From assembly GCA_903921605.1 (NCBI GenBank), contig CAIXQV010000341.1, forward strand, positions 1-6,105: a stretch of DNA of 6,105 nucleotides, written 5' to 3'. Under the pieces are notes generated by a model. It was not told where the DNA came from. It did no database searches and saw nothing but the letters and a program-made list of their open reading frames with translations. Position numbers and translations under genes: made by a program. This stretch comes from an uncultured Planctomycetaceae bacterium (GTDB taxonomy: Bacteria; Planctomycetota; Planctomycetia; Planctomycetales; Planctomycetaceae). Shown here in pieces: positions 4,442-6,105 of this stretch; positions within the stretch are counted from its first letter, which is position 1, and each line of letters starts with the position of its first letter.

Positions 4442-6105
4442 ATGTCGTTCTTTGGAACCCGGCGATCACGTCCCACGCGTGTTTTTCGTCCGACTCCGTC
4501 CATTTGGGATCGTCTGCTTTCGGCGTTTCGCGACTACAAAGTCCTGACGCACGTCTTGATCGCAACGTTTGCCACCGTGGGGCTGTTGTTATCCGTTCAA
4601 GCCTGGCGATCTCGGTTTACTTATCGAGCCGGTCAGATTGCCGATGTGGGCGTGCAGGCTCGTGTTGATTTCGAAGTCGAAAACGTCCGCGAGACGCAAC
4701 TGAACCTTGATGAGGCCATCAAGGACGCTCCATTGGTGCTGGTGCAGGAATCGGCCATCGTCGATCGCCTCCAGTCCCTGCTACGCGATCAACTGAGTGA
4801 AATTGCCAACGCCGAATCAATCAATCAGGTCGCGTTGCCGACCCTGGCGGCATTCGGTCTGACGACACAGGATGCTGCGACCCGCGAGACATCTTTCAAC
4901 GTGCTGAAGAACCAGTTGCGAGATGCCGACGAGTCAAAGGGCAAACGCATTGACCTGTTGATGAGCGAATTTGAGCTGCTGACGAAGGATGCTCGCAGCC
5001 TGGGATTGATCGACAATAGTTCGGCCCGCAGCCTTCTGGGGGCCAACCCGGACGTCACGAATTCTGCCAACCGCAAAAGATCGATCAAGGTCGTGAATTC
5101 TGCCGGGCTGGTGCTACACAACGGTGTGCTCGCCGATGTGTTGCTGATGGAGCAATTGCAGGAAACAGGTCGTCTCGGGAAATCCTGGCCCAGCTTGCAG
5201 AATCTGTCCGCAATTCAGCAGGTCATTGAATTCTGGCTGCAGCAGAATTTTCGCAATCAATTGAAACTTGATCCCGTCGCTACCGACGCGGAGTTAAAGC
5301 TGGCCGGCGAATCCGCTCCTCGAAAATTCGACAAGTACACTAAGGGCACTGTGATTGTGCCTGAAGGCACGATGTTATTGGAAACAGACGAACAGCTCGG
5401 GCTTTTGTGGCTGGAGTATCTCGCTCATGAATCCAGCATTTCCAGATTTCAACGATTCTCTCGAGTCGTGGGCACAGCGATGCTGGTCATTTTGCTGGTG
5501 ATTTTATTCGGAGCGTTCCTGAAGTTTTCGTCCCCAAAGATGCTCGAAGAAACCAGCCGCCTGGTCATCTTTGTGGGGATGTGCATCGGCACCGTGTTCC
5601 TTGGCACATTGATGAGCCGTGATCCGTGGCGTGCGGAGATCGTTCCGTTGCTAGCCGCGGTCATGATCACCGCCATTGCGTACAGCCAGGTCGTCGCCAT
5701 TCTGACGGCCTTCTGCTTGTCGCTGATGATCTCCATGGCGACCGTTAGCGATCTCGGTCACTTCGTGTCTCTGATGACGATCTGCGTGACATCAATCATC
5801 CCGTTGCGACGAATCAAATCGCGACTGGTGATGATAAAAATTGGCTTTATGGTTTCGGCCGTCGCCTTTTACGCCGTCTGGGGCGTTGGTGTCATGCGTG
5901 CCCATGGCGCGGATGATGCGTGGCGAAACATGGGAGTGATCGTGACGGCTCTGAAGTTTGCCGGCTGGTCGCTCGTATGCTGTTATCTGGTGGCTGGAAG
6001 TCTGCCGTTTATTGAGCAGGCCTTTGGCGTGGTGACGGATATCAGCCTGCTGGAATTGACCGGCGTCTCTCATCCGCTGCTGCTGGAACTGGCTCGCCGG
6101 GCTCC
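4442..6105 (+). CDS. 7TM-HD family membrane protein (PgpH/YqfF-like), 3' truncated by window end
   Basis: The frame opens at ATG 4442 and is uninterrupted to the window end (554 full codons), so the C-terminus is missing. GGGA (4430-4433) 8 nt upstream is a plausible ribosome site, and an in-frame stop at 4382-4384 with no ATG between fixes the start. Residues 1-33 are basic and cytosolic. One membrane segment follows at about 34-52, then a large extracytoplasmic region (about 55-340) with a ValProGluGly element (306-309: IVPEGTML), matching the 7TMR-HDED type. Seven further hydrophobic segments lie at roughly 342-360, 372-391, 398-414, 416-432, 437-454, 462-484 and 498-519. The last visible residues, TDISLLELTGVSHPLLLELARRA, are the typical lead into the cytosolic HD phosphohydrolase domain, which lies outside. 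Characterised relatives (PgpH) hydrolyse cyclic di-AMP; whether this one does cannot be judged without the HD residues. Position after phoH fits the known phoH/7TM-HD/ybeY order. Confidence 0.93.
   Translation, partial: MSFFGTRRSRPTRVFRPTPSIWDRLLSAFRDYKVLTHVLIATFATVGLLLSVQAWRSRFTYRAGQIADVGVQARVDFEVENVRETQLNLDEAIKDAPLVLVQESAIVDRLQSLLRDQLSEIANAESINQVALPTLAAFGLTTQDAATRETSFNVLKNQLRDADESKGKRIDLLMSEFELLTKDARSLGLIDNSSARSLLGANPDVTNSANRKRSIKVVNSAGLVLHNGVLADVLLMEQLQETGRLGKSWPSLQNLSAIQQVIEFWLQQNFRNQLKLDPVATDAELKLAGESAPRKFDKYTKGTVIVPEGTMLLETDEQLGLLWLEYLAHESSISRFQRFSRVVGTAMLVILLVILFGAFLKFSSPKMLEETSRLVIFVGMCIGTVFLGTLMSRDPWRAEIVPLLAAVMITAIAYSQVVAILTAFCLSLMISMATVSDLGHFVSLMTICVTSIIPLRRIKSRLVMIKIGFMVSAVAFYAVWGVGVMRAHGADDAWRNMGVIVTALKFAGWSLVCCYLVAGSLPFIEQAFGVVTDISLLELTGVSHPLLLELARRA

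Noticed and set aside
4297..4668. Plus-strand 123-codon frame overlapping the 7TM-HD start
   Set aside because: Out of frame with the well-supported membrane protein, Cys/Ser/Arg-rich, with no motif; a frame shadow.

Overview
The window looks like bacterial chromosome from a planctomycete (Planctomycetota). This is inferred from three things: a short FHA protein beginning MLGQLIPVGGGDPIPL, a form I associate with planctomycetes; a phoH gene followed by a 7TM-HD family gene; and moderate GC with long, repeat-bearing intergenic regions. Species cannot be set from the sequence alone.

Layout, left to right. At 2-124 (+) is what looks like the last 40 codons of a gene entering from the left. Converging on it at 190-1212 (-) is a Sec-exported protein with a C-terminal DUF2314 domain. 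At 1376-1762 (-) is a complete bacterial type A RNase P RNA gene (rnpB), transcribed towards the DUF2314 gene. A repeat-bearing spacer then separates rnpB from a divergent small FHA-domain gene (stop at 2634; preferred start 2152, longest frame from 2035). A 585-bp spacer (2635-3219) follows, holding several long perfect inverted repeats. Then come phoH (3220-4245, +) and, after 196 bp, a 7TM-HD family membrane protein (4442 to window end, +). The latter is cut off just before its catalytic HD domain.

How the genes fit together. rnpB makes the catalytic RNA for tRNA 5' maturation. PhoH-family ATPases are linked to RNA metabolism and commonly neighbour ybeY (16S rRNA maturation/quality control). 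The 7TM-HD family includes cyclic di-AMP phosphodiesterases (PgpH), and phoH/7TM-HD/ybeY is a known gene order, so ybeY is expected just beyond the right edge. The FHA protein is a likely phosphothreonine-binding adaptor. The DUF2314 protein has no assigned function.

The genes themselves are recognisable families. The least explained parts are the non-coding DNA: the inverted-repeat cluster at 2881-3144, which includes a hairpin whose loop can pair with downstream sequence, and the dyad/direct-repeat cluster at 1865-2016 before the FHA gene. No transposase, CRISPR array, tRNA or defence system was seen.
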